Origin: Gordonia jinghuaiqii
Lineage (GTDB): Bacteria; Actinomycetota; Actinomycetes; Mycobacteriales; Mycobacteriaceae
Direction of reading: 5' to 3'
DNA length: 64,000 nt
NCBI RefSeq assembly: GCF_014041935.1
Contig: NZ_CP059491.1
Span: 3,596,001 to 3,660,000, forward strand
In this document: piece after piece, positions 35,907 through 45,110 of the stretch
How the letters are laid out: the number at the start of each line of letters is the position of its first letter
Position numbering within the stretch: the stretch's first letter is position 1
Position numbers and translations under genes: made by a program
Notes under the pieces: generated by a model
The model's input: only the letters and a program-made list of their open reading frames with translations
What the model was told of the DNA's origin: nothing
The model's database searches: none

Positions 35907-36396
35907 CCATCGGGCTGAAGGCCAGTGCGCCGATCTTCTGCCTGATGGTGAACACGACGGGCCCACTCCCCGGATGCAGGTCGACCTGCCATTTGACGGT
36001 GAACCCGCGTCCGGGGACCTTCGTCACGCCGGTCCGCCCGGTACGGAGATTGCGCCACGACACCGCGACGTCGTAGGTGTATTCGAGCGCGACGCGTTTG
36101 GCGCGATCGGTGCCGATGAGCGCAATGGCCGGGCCGGGCAGTCCGTCGGCGGGGAACCGGATCTGGTTCAACACGTCGACGCGAACCTTGATCGGTCCGG
36201 CAGGCCACGGATTGGCGCTGTCACAGACGAGGGTCGTGACGTAGTTCGGCTCGGGTTCGGCCGGGACGGCCACCGCGGTGCCGGCGCCGAACGCCGCCGT
36301 CACCATCCCGACCACCATTCCCGTCACCATGCCGAGGACCATCGACACGGTCCCGACACGCATTCCCCGCCGCCTGCTGCTCTCCCCGCTGACCAT
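35863..36396 (-). CDS. Small secreted protein, possibly related to the WFN pair
   Basis: 177 residues. The signal peptide ends GTAVAVPAEP. The mature protein has two cysteines (TTLVCDSANPW and YSTCRGR) and a strand VSWRNLRTGRTGVTKV close to VSWFNVDTGRTG of the secreted protein at 31844. It may be a distant third member of that family; this is inference from a short motif and the two-cysteine layout. It overlaps the end of the YhhN gene convergently. No known function. Confidence 0.65.
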   Translation of the reverse strand: MVSGESSRRRGMRVGTVSMVLGMVTGMVVGMVTAAFGAGTAVAVPAEPEPNYVTTLVCDSANPWPAGPIKVRVDVLNQIRFPADGLPGPAIALIGTDRAKRVALEYTYDVAVSWRNLRTGRTGVTKVPGRGFTVKWQVDLHPGSGPVVFTIRQKIGALAFSPMVNPQYSTCRGRAVA

Positions 36397-36445
36397 GGGG
36401 GCAGTCTAGAGCGGCACACCTCCGGCGTCTGCCAGAATCGAACCC

Positions 36446-37027
36446 ATGCCGAAGATCCAGATCGCCCAGGACGCCGCGGCCGACGAACTCCTCTCGACCG
36501 ATTCGTTCGCCCTCCTGACGGGGATGCTCCTTGATCAGCAGTTCCCGATGGAGCGCGCTTTTGCCGGTCCGGCGAAGATCCGCGACCGCTTCGGCACGAT
36601 GGACCCCGTCGAGATCGCCGACGCCGATCCGGAGGCCTTCGCCGATCTGTGCTCCACTCCCCCGGCGATCCACCGCTACGGCCGTTCGATGGCCGGGCGC
36701 GTGCAGGCGCTCGCGAAGGTCGTCGCCGAGGAGTACGGCGGCGACGCCTCCCGCATCTGGACCGAGGCGAGCAGCGGCGCCGACCTGATGGCTCGGCTGC
36801 GCGCGCTACCCGGGTTCGGCGAACAGAAGGCGAAGATCTTCGTCGCGCTCGTCGCCAAACAACTCGATGTGAAGCTGTCAGGCTGGACCACAGTTGCCGG
36901 CGACTACAGCAAGAAGGGTTACCGGTCGGTCGCCGACGTGACCGACCCGGACTCGCTGCAGAAGGTCCGTGACTTCAAGAAGGCGGCGAAAGCCGCGAAG
37001 GCCGGCAAGGACGCGGACTCGGCGTAG
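36446..37027 (+). CDS. HhH-GPD base-excision-repair-like protein (TIGR03252 type)
   Basis: 193 residues. The helix-hairpin-helix is LRALPGFGEQKAKIFVALVA, preceded by a helical domain with LLTGMLLDQQFPMERAFAGP, as in the uncharacterised actinobacterial HhH-GPD family. The tail is Lys/Ala-rich. It may act on damaged DNA bases, though no activity is established for this family. CAGAAT ends 7 nt before the ATG, so the start may be leaderless. Confidence 0.85.
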   Translation: MPKIQIAQDAAADELLSTDSFALLTGMLLDQQFPMERAFAGPAKIRDRFGTMDPVEIADADPEAFADLCSTPPAIHRYGRSMAGRVQALAKVVAEEYGGDASRIWTEASSGADLMARLRALPGFGEQKAKIFVALVAKQLDVKLSGWTTVAGDYSKKGYRSVADVTDPDSLQKVRDFKKAAKAAKAGKDADSA

Positions 37028-37078
37028 CCGGGTCACGATTCCGCCGAGCCTGTCCACTCATCGCGATCGGGTGGCCTA

Positions 37079-38062
37079 GTGTCGGACACCATGGAGTCCC
37101 TCCCTGATCAGCCCGTCTCTGATCGGCCCATCTCTGATCGGCGCCGCCCGGACCGTCGCAGGCCGGCGGTGGCAGAGCCGGGTCGCGCCCTGGTCGAGAT
37201 GCCGTTCCGGCTCGGCTTCGCGGTGACCGGTGTGGTGCTGAGCGCGGCCGAGTCTGCCGTCACGATCGCGCGGATCACGGCCAGCAGTGTGCAGCACGAG
37301 CTCGCCCAGGCCGTCGGCGTCGACGTGGACGAGCTCGGCAGCGCGCGCACGCCGCTCGCCCTGCTCAACCAGTTGTCGGAGCTACTCGGGCCGGACCGTC
37401 CGTTCGGCCGCATCCTCGCCAATGGTGGTCCGCTGGAACGATTGCTGAATCCCAACGGCGTCGTCGACCGGCTCACCGCACCCGACGGCCCGTTGGAGAA
37501 GCTCACCGCGAAGGGCGGTCTGCTCGACCAGATGGCCGACGAGCGCGGCATCCTGATGCGGCTGACCGCGCGGGACGGGCCCCTGGATCGGCTGACCCGG
37601 CCCGGCGGCGTGGTCGACCAGTTCACCGAGAACGAGGGCATCCTCGAACGTCTCACCTCCGAGGGCGGGATCGTCGACAAACTCACCGCACCGGACGGAG
37701 TGCTGGAGAAGGTCACGGCGGCCGGCGGAATCCTCGACCGTCTCGCCGACGACGACGGGCTCCTCGATCAGCTGCTCGGCGACAACGGCGCCGTCGAACG
37801 CGCAATTGCGCCGGGTGGACCGCTCGACCGGATCACCGAACTGACCGAGGTTATCGGGCAGCTCGCCCCCAATCTGCTGGCGATGCAGGACACCGTCCAC
37901 GAACTCGCCGAGACCGTCGACCTGCTCAATCAGACGGTCGCACCGCTCGGTGGGCTCGCCGACAGGCTCCCGAAACGACTCACCCGCGGCGCCAAGGGCA
38001 CCGGCGGCAACGGCAGCGGCAACGCCGCCCCCTCCGATACCAACGGCTACCCGAGGCCGTAA
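37079..38062 (+). CDS. Protein with fourteen 10-residue repeats
   Basis: 327 residues from GTG 37079. An ATG four codons later (37091) lies 8 nt after a TAGTGT box and is an equal candidate. After an Arg/Asp-rich tail and an amphipathic stretch (residues 40-70), residues 116-255 are fourteen perfect-length decads of the form xG(G/P/I/V)(L/V)(D/E)(R/K/Q)(L/M)(T/A)xx, for example DGPLEKLTAK, GGLLDQMADE and RGILMRLTAR. A helical region (LAPNLLAMQDTVHELAETVD) and a Gly/Asn-rich tail follow. I do not recognise a family. The regular spacing with alternating charge suggests a repeat solenoid or filament-forming protein; this is inference. Confidence 0.8.
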   Translation: MSDTMESLPDQPVSDRPISDRRRPDRRRPAVAEPGRALVEMPFRLGFAVTGVVLSAAESAVTIARITASSVQHELAQAVGVDVDELGSARTPLALLNQLSELLGPDRPFGRILANGGPLERLLNPNGVVDRLTAPDGPLEKLTAKGGLLDQMADERGILMRLTARDGPLDRLTRPGGVVDQFTENEGILERLTSEGGIVDKLTAPDGVLEKVTAAGGILDRLADDDGLLDQLLGDNGAVERAIAPGGPLDRITELTEVIGQLAPNLLAMQDTVHELAETVDLLNQTVAPLGGLADRLPKRLTRGAKGTGGNGSGNAAPSDTNGYPRP

Positions 38063-38106
38063 ACCCTAGCCTGCGCCGTCGGAACACCGCCGTCGGAACA
38101 GCGCCG

Positions 38107-39888
38107 TCAGAACGGCGGCTTCCCGTCTGCCGGCGCGGGTTGGGACACCCGCTCTGCCCGGTCCGCCTGCTCGGCCTGCAATGCCTCGCGACGTTCCTTG
38201 TTGCGGGCACGCTCGGCCCGCCGCCGTGCGTGTTTGGCGGCGGTGCGGTCGGTGGTGGGACGCGGTGTGCGGTCCGGCCCGATCACGCGCGGTGACGGCG
38301 GGGCTTGGGAGGCCTGTTCGAAACGGATACGCCGCAGGTTCGGGAACAGATCTTCGAGGGTTTCCGCCTCGCCAGGGATGGTGAACCCTTCAGGGGTGAC
38401 GTACTCGGTGACCAGGCGCCCGTCGGCGTCACGGTACTGCACATCCACCCAGTCGCCATGAGTTTTCAGCAGGTGCCCGGCCCGGCATTTCGCGTTGAGG
38501 TTCTCACTCGACGTCTTCCCGCCCTGACGCGGAAAGACACGATCGTATTCGACGACATGATCGACATCGGCGTCGAACGCCGACCGCGTGCAACCCGGCT
38601 CGGTGCAATAACCGTCCCGCACCCGCACAAAATCGACACACGACGCGGTCGGCCGATACGGATCGCCCGGCTGCGAACCCGGATACACCACCACAACACC
38701 ATCACGCTCGGTGCCCCGATCCGGTTCCGGTTCCGGTTCCGGTTCCGGTTCCGGTTCCGGTTCCGGTTCCGGTTCCGGTGCATACGACTTCGGCTGCGGA
38801 GCAGCGAGATGCTCTGTTCTCGAGGTGTCGTCGGTGTCGTCGGTGTTGGTCGTGCGGTCGGCGGCGACGATGCTTGTCGGCGGTGTCCGCACCGGGGTGA
38901 CGGGCCTGATGACCGCGTCCTTGCGGGCGGCGAGGTCACGGACGTGGTCGTCGCAGATGACGCCGTGACCATCCACCCATCCCGGTCCGGAGGCCCCGGC
39001 CAGGGTGGCGGCGTCGGTGACGACGTGGATGACAACCTCGGTACTCACTGATCTGTCCACCGAACTCGGGTCGGGGATGGTGGCGGTGCAGTCATCTCGA
39101 CCGCACAGGCACTCGAATCCGGTGCCGGTCAGCAGGGCGAACATGGCATCGGAGCTACGTTGGCTGCGGGTGCGCCCATCGTCGGCACAGACTGCATCGG
39201 CCAACGCGCGCACGGCTGTGGCCGCGATACGGATGTTTTCCGCGGCCATCACCCCGGTGATCTCACCGGTGCCGTCGGCCAGGGTACGAGTCCACATGCC
39301 ACGTTTGTCCAGTGCCTCGCGGCGGCGTTCGCGTACCCCGTCGGCATCGCAGCCGAGCACCAGGCGGTCGACCATGTCCCGCAGCCCGGTCGTCGACCAC
39401 GACCCGGCCCGGTTACGGAGCAGGTCGGCGATCGATTCGTCGAGGACCGCGATGATCGGCCGGCTGTCGGGATCGTCGGGGTCCAGCCGGTCGCCGTCGC
39501 AGACCAGGTTGGTGCGGGCGATGATGTCCTGCACCTGTGTGCGGGAGGTGATGCCCTCACCCAACGTGGCCAACACGTGCGGTAGCCGGTCGCGAAGGCA
39601 CAGTGCTTCGTTGACGAGTAGCTCTGCCTGGTAGCGGGTGATCGCGGCTTCCCGGCCGACACGGGCCACCACGTCGGCGAAACCATCTGTGATGTAGCTG
39701 TTTGCGGCGGGGGTGAACAGACGGTCACACAAGATGAGGATCGTGTCGTAACGACACCAGGCGAGATAGGATTCCCCGGCCCGGATCGCACCCAGGGCGG
39801 CCATGTGGGTTGTGGTGTCGGACTGGGCCGACCGGGCACGATCGATACCGGCGATGAACTCGCCGGGTAGATCGGTCCATGCCGTCAC
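38107..39888 (-). CDS. DUF222 / HNH endonuclease domain protein
   Basis: 593 residues. An N-terminal DUF222 domain (LAWCRYDTILILCDRLF; RYQAELLVNEALCLRDRLPH) is followed by a C-terminal HNH motif: CTEPGCTRSAFDADVDHVVE with the catalytic His, then SSENLNAKCRAGHLLKTHG. A Glu-Pro repeat encoded by a hexanucleotide microsatellite separates the two. Such genes (13E12-like) are multicopy in many actinobacteria and often regarded as mobile-element related; the natural role is unknown. GTG 39888 is chosen for CGGAG 5-6 nt upstream; the frame could begin earlier at 39966. The tail is Arg/Ala/Glu-rich. Confidence 0.85.
   Translation of the reverse strand: MTAWTDLPGEFIAGIDRARSAQSDTTTHMAALGAIRAGESYLAWCRYDTILILCDRLFTPAANSYITDGFADVVARVGREAAITRYQAELLVNEALCLRDRLPHVLATLGEGITSRTQVQDIIARTNLVCDGDRLDPDDPDSRPIIAVLDESIADLLRNRAGSWSTTGLRDMVDRLVLGCDADGVRERRREALDKRGMWTRTLADGTGEITGVMAAENIRIAATAVRALADAVCADDGRTRSQRSSDAMFALLTGTGFECLCGRDDCTATIPDPSSVDRSVSTEVVIHVVTDAATLAGASGPGWVDGHGVICDDHVRDLAARKDAVIRPVTPVRTPPTSIVAADRTTNTDDTDDTSRTEHLAAPQPKSYAPEPEPEPEPEPEPEPEPEPDRGTERDGVVVVYPGSQPGDPYRPTASCVDFVRVRDGYCTEPGCTRSAFDADVDHVVEYDRVFPRQGGKTSSENLNAKCRAGHLLKTHGDWVDVQYRDADGRLVTEYVTPEGFTIPGEAETLEDLFPNLRRIRFEQASQAPPSPRVIGPDRTPRPTTDRTAAKHARRRAERARNKERREALQAEQADRAERVSQPAPADGKPPF
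38721..38779. repeat. (CCGGTT)n hexanucleotide microsatellite
   Basis: Nine perfect CCGGTT units plus a partial tenth. In frame it encodes the (Glu-Pro)10 linker of the HNH protein, so copy-number change alters linker length without a frameshift. Confidence 0.92.
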
Positions 39889-39994
39889 GGGAACTCCGAA
39901 AGTGCTGTGGCCCGGTCTGGTTGACCGGTCATCCGATAACACCAAGGTAGACCCGACCACCGACAAGAACGCCGCACTCGACGGTCTGATCGCC

Positions 39995-41281
39995 TCAGGC
40001 CCTCAACGCCCGCGTCAGTATCTCCACATATCGATCGACATCGCCCATCACGTCGGGACCCGTGGTGACCGACACCGCGACCCTGTCGCCGATGCCGTGT
40101 ACGCCGTGCGTCAGGCCCTGCAGCGGCGACAGCGAGGGAAACCCGGCGGTGAACAGGATCTCGCCGCCGTCGAGGTCCATGTCGGGCGCTCCATGGTTCA
40201 CCGACGAGACCACGGTGACACCGGTGACCGACTCGGGCTGGATGTCGAGATCGAATGACCTTATCCCCCAATGGGTCAGGATCGCCGGGGTGGCCTGCGA
40301 CGCTCGACGCTGCGCGATCTGCACCGGATCGGCCTCGAGCACGCGGGCACGGTCGATCTCGGCACCGATGCGATGCGCCCGCTCGTCGAGGTCGTCGACC
40401 TCGGTGTGCAGGTCGATACCGGCATTGCGAAAGTGATTACGCGCATGCGGTTTCCCGGATCGACCGATCGTCAACTCGACGCCGAGCCGGCCCGGCGAAG
40501 TTCCCAGGTAGTGCGGCAGCGCGACCGAGATCGCGGTGAGTGCGCCGGCGGTCACGGATCGACCGCCTCGGGTCAGCGCCGCCCGGTCGACGACGATCAC
40601 GCGCAACATCCGGCGCCGGCCGGCCGGTCTGTTGAGGGTCGTCAACGCGAAGCCGGGACGCGGCGGATCACCCTGTCGCTGTGCACGCGCCGCCGTGACA
40701 CCGCGGCGGGCCGTCGTCAGGAACTCGCCGGGGAATCGCAGGACGCCGCCGGTGAAAGTCACGACGTCCCGCAGTATCCCCGGCATACGTGACCGCGGAC
40801 GGGACTTCTCGACGGCAGACGCCGCGAACAACTCGCGGGCGATCTGCGATGCCCGTCGTCCGTCGGCGAGCGCGTGGGAGATCTGCAGCACCACAACAAC
40901 AACCGGACCCGTACTGCGCGGCGCGCCGGTCACCGGGCCGAACAGGTGCAGGCGCCACGCCGCCGCCGAGGGTACGAGCGGTTCGTCGATGAGGTCGGCG
41001 ACGCGTTCCAGACACGACGACCACGTCCGCATCGTCGGATCGACACGAACCTGCCCGGATGAGGGGTGCGCGGCGATCCAGTACGGACGGTCGGCCGAGG
41101 CCGGGACGTCGTGGACGCGCAGGCACAGGTCGTCGACGCGGCTCGCGCGGCGGAGTAGCCGTTCACCGCATTCGCCGAGTGAGACATCAGGTGCGGCAAA
41201 GCAATACAGCAGGAACTGGTCGTCGGGGATGCGTTGCGCCATCCAGTACGACGCGGCGTCGTCTGCGGCCATCCTGTGCAT
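39995..41281 (-). CDS. WS/DGAT-like acyltransferase family protein
   Basis: 428 residues. The condensation-type motif is SHALADG, where wax ester synthase/diacylglycerol acyltransferases have HHxxxDG; the second His and the Asp remain. Later segments VELTIGRSGKPHARNHFRNA and VVSSVNHGAPDMDLDGGEIL, with a GFPSLSPLQGLTHGVHGIGD end, match the WS/DGAT C-terminal domain. It would acylate an alcohol or diacylglycerol with acyl-CoA for storage lipid, but identity to active enzymes looks low. The start is uncertain (ATG 41281 or 41272). It is followed by the DUF222/HNH gene. Confidence 0.72.
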   Translation of the reverse strand: MHRMAADDAASYWMAQRIPDDQFLLYCFAAPDVSLGECGERLLRRASRVDDLCLRVHDVPASADRPYWIAAHPSSGQVRVDPTMRTWSSCLERVADLIDEPLVPSAAAWRLHLFGPVTGAPRSTGPVVVVVLQISHALADGRRASQIARELFAASAVEKSRPRSRMPGILRDVVTFTGGVLRFPGEFLTTARRGVTAARAQRQGDPPRPGFALTTLNRPAGRRRMLRVIVVDRAALTRGGRSVTAGALTAISVALPHYLGTSPGRLGVELTIGRSGKPHARNHFRNAGIDLHTEVDDLDERAHRIGAEIDRARVLEADPVQIAQRRASQATPAILTHWGIRSFDLDIQPESVTGVTVVSSVNHGAPDMDLDGGEILFTAGFPSLSPLQGLTHGVHGIGDRVAVSVTTGPDVMGDVDRYVEILTRALRA

Positions 41282-41300
41282 GGCCGCCAGCGTAGCGAGG

Positions 41301-42524
41301 CTACTTCGTGCCGGCACTCCAGGCGTACGGCAGGTCCGTGCCGTTGAGGATGTGATCGCCGACGGCCTGCAGTTTGAAGATGAGCGGGTTGTGCACCGAG
41401 ATCACCCGCGCGTTGCGCCAGTGCCGGTCGAGGCGAAGACGCTCGGAGGTGATCGACGCACCGCCGACCTCGAAGAGCTGCGTGGCCGCGTCGAGGACGC
41501 TCGGGATGACCGCGGCCTGCGCGCGGGCCACGTCGAACTCGACGAGATCGAGGAGTTCCTCGTTGTCCCAACCGGTCTGGGCGAGACGGTCGAGCTTCTC
41601 GGCGATGTCGAGCACGATGGTGCGAGCGGAGTAGGCGGCCGCCGACACCCGGCCGATGACCTGCTGCACGAGCGGGTCGTGACGGGGCAGGTCGGCGGTC
41701 GAGTGCGTGAAGGTACGCGTGCGGTCGCGCACCCACCCGACGACGTCGTCGGTGGCCCGGGCGGCGATGCCCGCCAGCACCGCCAGCTGGACGAGCTGCA
41801 GGTACGACGTCGCATAGGTGCGGCCGGGGGCGCCGTAGCCCGCGCCGAGGACGCGGTCGGCGGGCACCTGCACGCCGGTGAACTCGGTGGTGCCGCTGGC
41901 GGTGAGGCGCTGCCCGAAGCCGTCCCAGTCGTCGTGCTGGGTGACGCCCTCGGCGTCGGCGTCGACGAGCACCGAGACCCGTTCCCCGTCGCGGTCGGCG
42001 GCGACGAGAATGTGGTCGGAGTAGAGGCTGCCGGTGCTGTAGTACTTGGTGCCGTCGAGCCGGAAGCCGCCGTCGGAGCTGTCGGGATCCGAGGTCAGCC
42101 GGGTCTGGTAGCGGTCGATGGCGCCGACCCCCGGCTCGGTGATCGCGTTGCCCACCAGCGTCCCCTCGGCGACCTTCCGCAGCCAGCGTTCTGCTTCGGG
42201 GTCCGGCAGCGCTGTCAGCTGATCTTCGACGAAGGACCAGTGCACGCGCAGCGCCTGCGGCAGATTCGACTCCGCGGCCGCGAGATCGATGAGCAACCGG
42301 AACAGCTGGCGCACCGACGCCCCGTAGCCGCCCAGCTCGACGGGCACACGCAGGGCACCGAACTTCGCGTCCCGCAGCCACGACACCTCGTCGTGGGCCA
42401 GTCGGCGGTCGTCCTCGCGCGCCACCGCACCCTCCGCGATGCGCGCGAAGATCGGCGCGAAGATCTCGTCGAGCCGTTCATCAGATGTTCCCGACGAGGC
42501 GCTGGTGGGCAGGGTGGACGTCAT
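41301..42524 (-). CDS. DszC/SfnB-like flavin oxidoreductase (acyl-CoA dehydrogenase fold)
   Basis: 407 residues. It has the acyl-CoA dehydrogenase fold but with the signature of the monooxygenase branch: LPQALRVHWSFVEDQL, FRLDGTKYYSTGSLYSDHIL and HWRNARVISVHNPLIFKLQA near the end. This branch includes DszC, SfnB and related FMNH2-dependent enzymes for sulfur or aromatic substrates. AAAGGAAC precedes ATG 42524. It is divergent from the thiolase-like fusion gene. The FMN would come from a reductase, for example the one at 8924. The substrate is unknown. Confidence 0.78.
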   Translation of the reverse strand: MTSTLPTSASSGTSDERLDEIFAPIFARIAEGAVAREDDRRLAHDEVSWLRDAKFGALRVPVELGGYGASVRQLFRLLIDLAAAESNLPQALRVHWSFVEDQLTALPDPEAERWLRKVAEGTLVGNAITEPGVGAIDRYQTRLTSDPDSSDGGFRLDGTKYYSTGSLYSDHILVAADRDGERVSVLVDADAEGVTQHDDWDGFGQRLTASGTTEFTGVQVPADRVLGAGYGAPGRTYATSYLQLVQLAVLAGIAARATDDVVGWVRDRTRTFTHSTADLPRHDPLVQQVIGRVSAAAYSARTIVLDIAEKLDRLAQTGWDNEELLDLVEFDVARAQAAVIPSVLDAATQLFEVGGASITSERLRLDRHWRNARVISVHNPLIFKLQAVGDHILNGTDLPYAWSAGTK

Positions 42525-42700
42525 CGATGTTCCTTTCGATCGCAGTCTTCTCGGCGAGAAGTGTCGTCGTCGCGAGGCCCACCGACCACGATTGGAACCG
42601 CGCTGAACGCAAACTTCGTTTCGGGGGCGCCCGCCCTCACACTCGCGCTGGGGCAGAGCGTGGGCGACCTCCGATGAGACCCCCGTCACGGCGTGTGTCA

Positions 42701-45109
42701 ATGTTTGGTATGCACACTTCGCTCGCTGATCTCGATCCGAACACCCCCGTCGTCGTCGGCGTCGGACAGGCCTCGGAGCGTCTGACCGATCCCGGGTACG
42801 AAGCGCTCGGTGAAGCGGACCTCGCGGCGCGCGCCGTCACAGCCGCCTTCGATGACGCAGGTGCATCCGACATCGCCTCGACCATCGACACGATCGCCGC
42901 GATCCGCTCCTTCGAGATCTCGAGCCCGCTGTCGTCGTCGCCGCTGGGTCGGCCGGACAACATGCCTCGGGCCGTCGGCTCGCGGGTCGGGGTCGATCCT
43001 CGTCGCGCCGTGCAGGCCGTCACCGGCGGTCAGACCCCGCAGACCATGCTCACCGAGCTCGCCGGCGTCATCGCCGCCGGCGACTCCGAGGCCGCGGTGA
43101 TCTTCGGCGTCGAGGTGATGTCGACGGTGCGTCATCTGATGGCCAAACCCGAGGGTGAACGGCCGAGCTTCGCCGAGGAGGTCGGCGGTCAGCTCGAGGA
43201 CCGCGGATTCGGTCTCAAGGGGATCATCACCGTCGCCGAGATGCGCCACGGTCTCGCCTCGGTGATCCCGCAGTACGCGCTGCTGGAAAATGCCCGACGC
43301 CACAACACCGGCCTGGGCCGCGATGCCTACATCGCCACCATGGGTGAGCTGTTCGCCCCGTTCACCGAGGTCGCCGCGGCCAACCCGCATTCGGCGGCCC
43401 CGACCGTCCGCGCCGCGGCCGAGCTGGTCACGGCCACCGCGGAGAACCGCGTGGTCGCCGACCCGTTCACCCGCTACGTGGTGGCGCGCGATCAGGTCAA
43501 TCAGTCCGCGGCCGTCGTGGTGATGTCGGTACGCGCCGCGCAGGCCGCCGGGATCGACCCGTCGAAGTGGGTGTTCCTGCACGGCCACGCCGCGACGGTG
43601 GAACGCACGTCACTCGCACGCCCCGACCTGGGTTCGGCGCCGGCTGCCCCGGCCGCGGTCCGTCACGCGCTGAAGGTCGCCGGGATCGGCCTGGACGACA
43701 TCTCGGTCCTCGACATCTACAGCTGCTTCCCCATCGCGGTCTTCAACATCCTCGACGGGCTCGGCATCGCGCCCGACGATCCGCGCGGCCTCACCGTGAC
43801 CGGCGGCCTGCCCTTCTTCGGCGGCCCCGGCAACAACTACTCGATGCATGCCATCGCCGAAATCGTTTCGCGCGTAAGGCAATCGCCGGGCGAGTTCGGA
43901 CTCGTCATCGCCAACGGCGGGGTCATGAGCAAGCACGCCGCAGGGATCTATTCGACGACGCCGGCACCGTGGCGGCCCGACACCAGCGCCGACGTGCAGG
44001 CCGCGCTCGACGCGGTGCCGACCGTGCCGACCATCGCCGACGCCGACGGCGCCGCGATCCTGGAGACGTACACGGTCATCCCGAGCAAGAGCGGAAAGCG
44101 GACAGGCGTCGTGGTCGGTCGCCTCGTCGACGCCACGGCACCGGACGGCCTCGGTGCCCGCTTCGTGGCGAATCTCGATTCCGACGACGACGAGTTCTTC
44201 GAGCTACTGCTCACCTCCGACGACCCCGCGGGCACCCCGATCGTGGTGCGCTCCTTCGACAAGGGCAACCGTGTCAAGCTCACCGAGGAGGCGATGTCGG
44301 CCAAGTACCCGGCGATCGCTCCGGCGTTCCGGGATTCCTACGAGCACATCGAGATCCGGCGCGACGGCCGCCTGCTCGAGGTGACCATCAACCGGCCGGA
44401 CGCCCGCAACGCACTAAACCCGGCCGCCAACGCCGAACTCGACTCCGTCTTCGACGCCTACTTCGCCGACCCCGATCTCTGGGTCGCGATCCTGACCGGC
44501 AAGGGCGACAAGGCATTCTCGGCCGGAAACGATCTCGCGGCCACCGCGAGCCCAGCTGCGCTGTCGGTGCCGAAGAACGGTTTCGCCGGGCTCACCGCAC
44601 GCCGCAGCCTGCCCAAGCCGGTCATCGCCGCAGTCAACGGTTTCGCCCTCGGCGGCGGTTGCGAGATCGCGATGGCCTGCCACATCGTCATCGCCGACGA
44701 AGAGGCCTCGTTCGGTCTGCCTGAGGTGAAGGTCGGATTGGCGGCCGCCGCAGGTGGTTTGGTCCGCCTGCCGCGACTGGTTCCGCCGGCGCTGGCGCGC
44801 GACATGATCCTCACCGGTCGTCGGATCTCCGCCGCCGAGGCCGCCGCCGCGGGTCTGGTGAGCCGAATCGCCCCGACCGGAAAGGTTCTCGAGACCGCGC
44901 GCGGCGTGGCCGAGGAGATCCTGGCCGCCTCCCCCACGTCGGTGCGTGCCTCGATCGCCACCATGGAGCAGTCCGACGCCATCACCGACACCGTCGACGC
45001 GGTCGTCGCCAGCGGCTCGGTGCTCGACTCGCTGATCATCAGCGGTGACACCCTCGAGGGCATCATGGCGTTCGTGATGAAGCGGACGCCGGAGTGGAAG
45101 GGCCGCTAA
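42701..45109 (+). CDS. Thiolase-like protein / enoyl-CoA hydratase fusion
   Basis: 802 residues. Residues 1 to about 540 are a thiolase-like protein type 1 with its extra C-terminal domain (VLDIYSCFPIAVFNILDGLG; NGGVMSKHAAGIYSTTPAPW; LETYTVIPSKSGKRTGVVVG). The usual nucleophile region reads VTGGQTPQTML without Cys, so classical thiolysis is unlikely. Residues from about 545 are a crotonase domain with the oxyanion loop KAFSAGNDLA, GGGCEIAMACHIVIADEEAS and FGLPEVKVGLAA, keeping both Glu positions used by hydratases. Fusion of a TLP1 protein with a hydratase on one chain suggests channelling in acyl-CoA or steroid side-chain breakdown. ATG 42701 or 42710. Confidence 0.85.
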   Translation: MFGMHTSLADLDPNTPVVVGVGQASERLTDPGYEALGEADLAARAVTAAFDDAGASDIASTIDTIAAIRSFEISSPLSSSPLGRPDNMPRAVGSRVGVDPRRAVQAVTGGQTPQTMLTELAGVIAAGDSEAAVIFGVEVMSTVRHLMAKPEGERPSFAEEVGGQLEDRGFGLKGIITVAEMRHGLASVIPQYALLENARRHNTGLGRDAYIATMGELFAPFTEVAAANPHSAAPTVRAAAELVTATAENRVVADPFTRYVVARDQVNQSAAVVVMSVRAAQAAGIDPSKWVFLHGHAATVERTSLARPDLGSAPAAPAAVRHALKVAGIGLDDISVLDIYSCFPIAVFNILDGLGIAPDDPRGLTVTGGLPFFGGPGNNYSMHAIAEIVSRVRQSPGEFGLVIANGGVMSKHAAGIYSTTPAPWRPDTSADVQAALDAVPTVPTIADADGAAILETYTVIPSKSGKRTGVVVGRLVDATAPDGLGARFVANLDSDDDEFFELLLTSDDPAGTPIVVRSFDKGNRVKLTEEAMSAKYPAIAPAFRDSYEHIEIRRDGRLLEVTINRPDARNALNPAANAELDSVFDAYFADPDLWVAILTGKGDKAFSAGNDLAATASPAALSVPKNGFAGLTARRSLPKPVIAAVNGFALGGGCEIAMACHIVIADEEASFGLPEVKVGLAAAAGGLVRLPRLVPPALARDMILTGRRISAAEAAAAGLVSRIAPTGKVLETARGVAEEILAASPTSVRASIATMEQSDAITDTVDAVVASGSVLDSLIISGDTLEGIMAFVMKRTPEWKGR

Positions 45110-45110
45110 A

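Noticed and set aside
38721..38779. CRISPR-like repeat
   Set aside because: A pure hexanucleotide microsatellite without spacers, inside a coding sequence.
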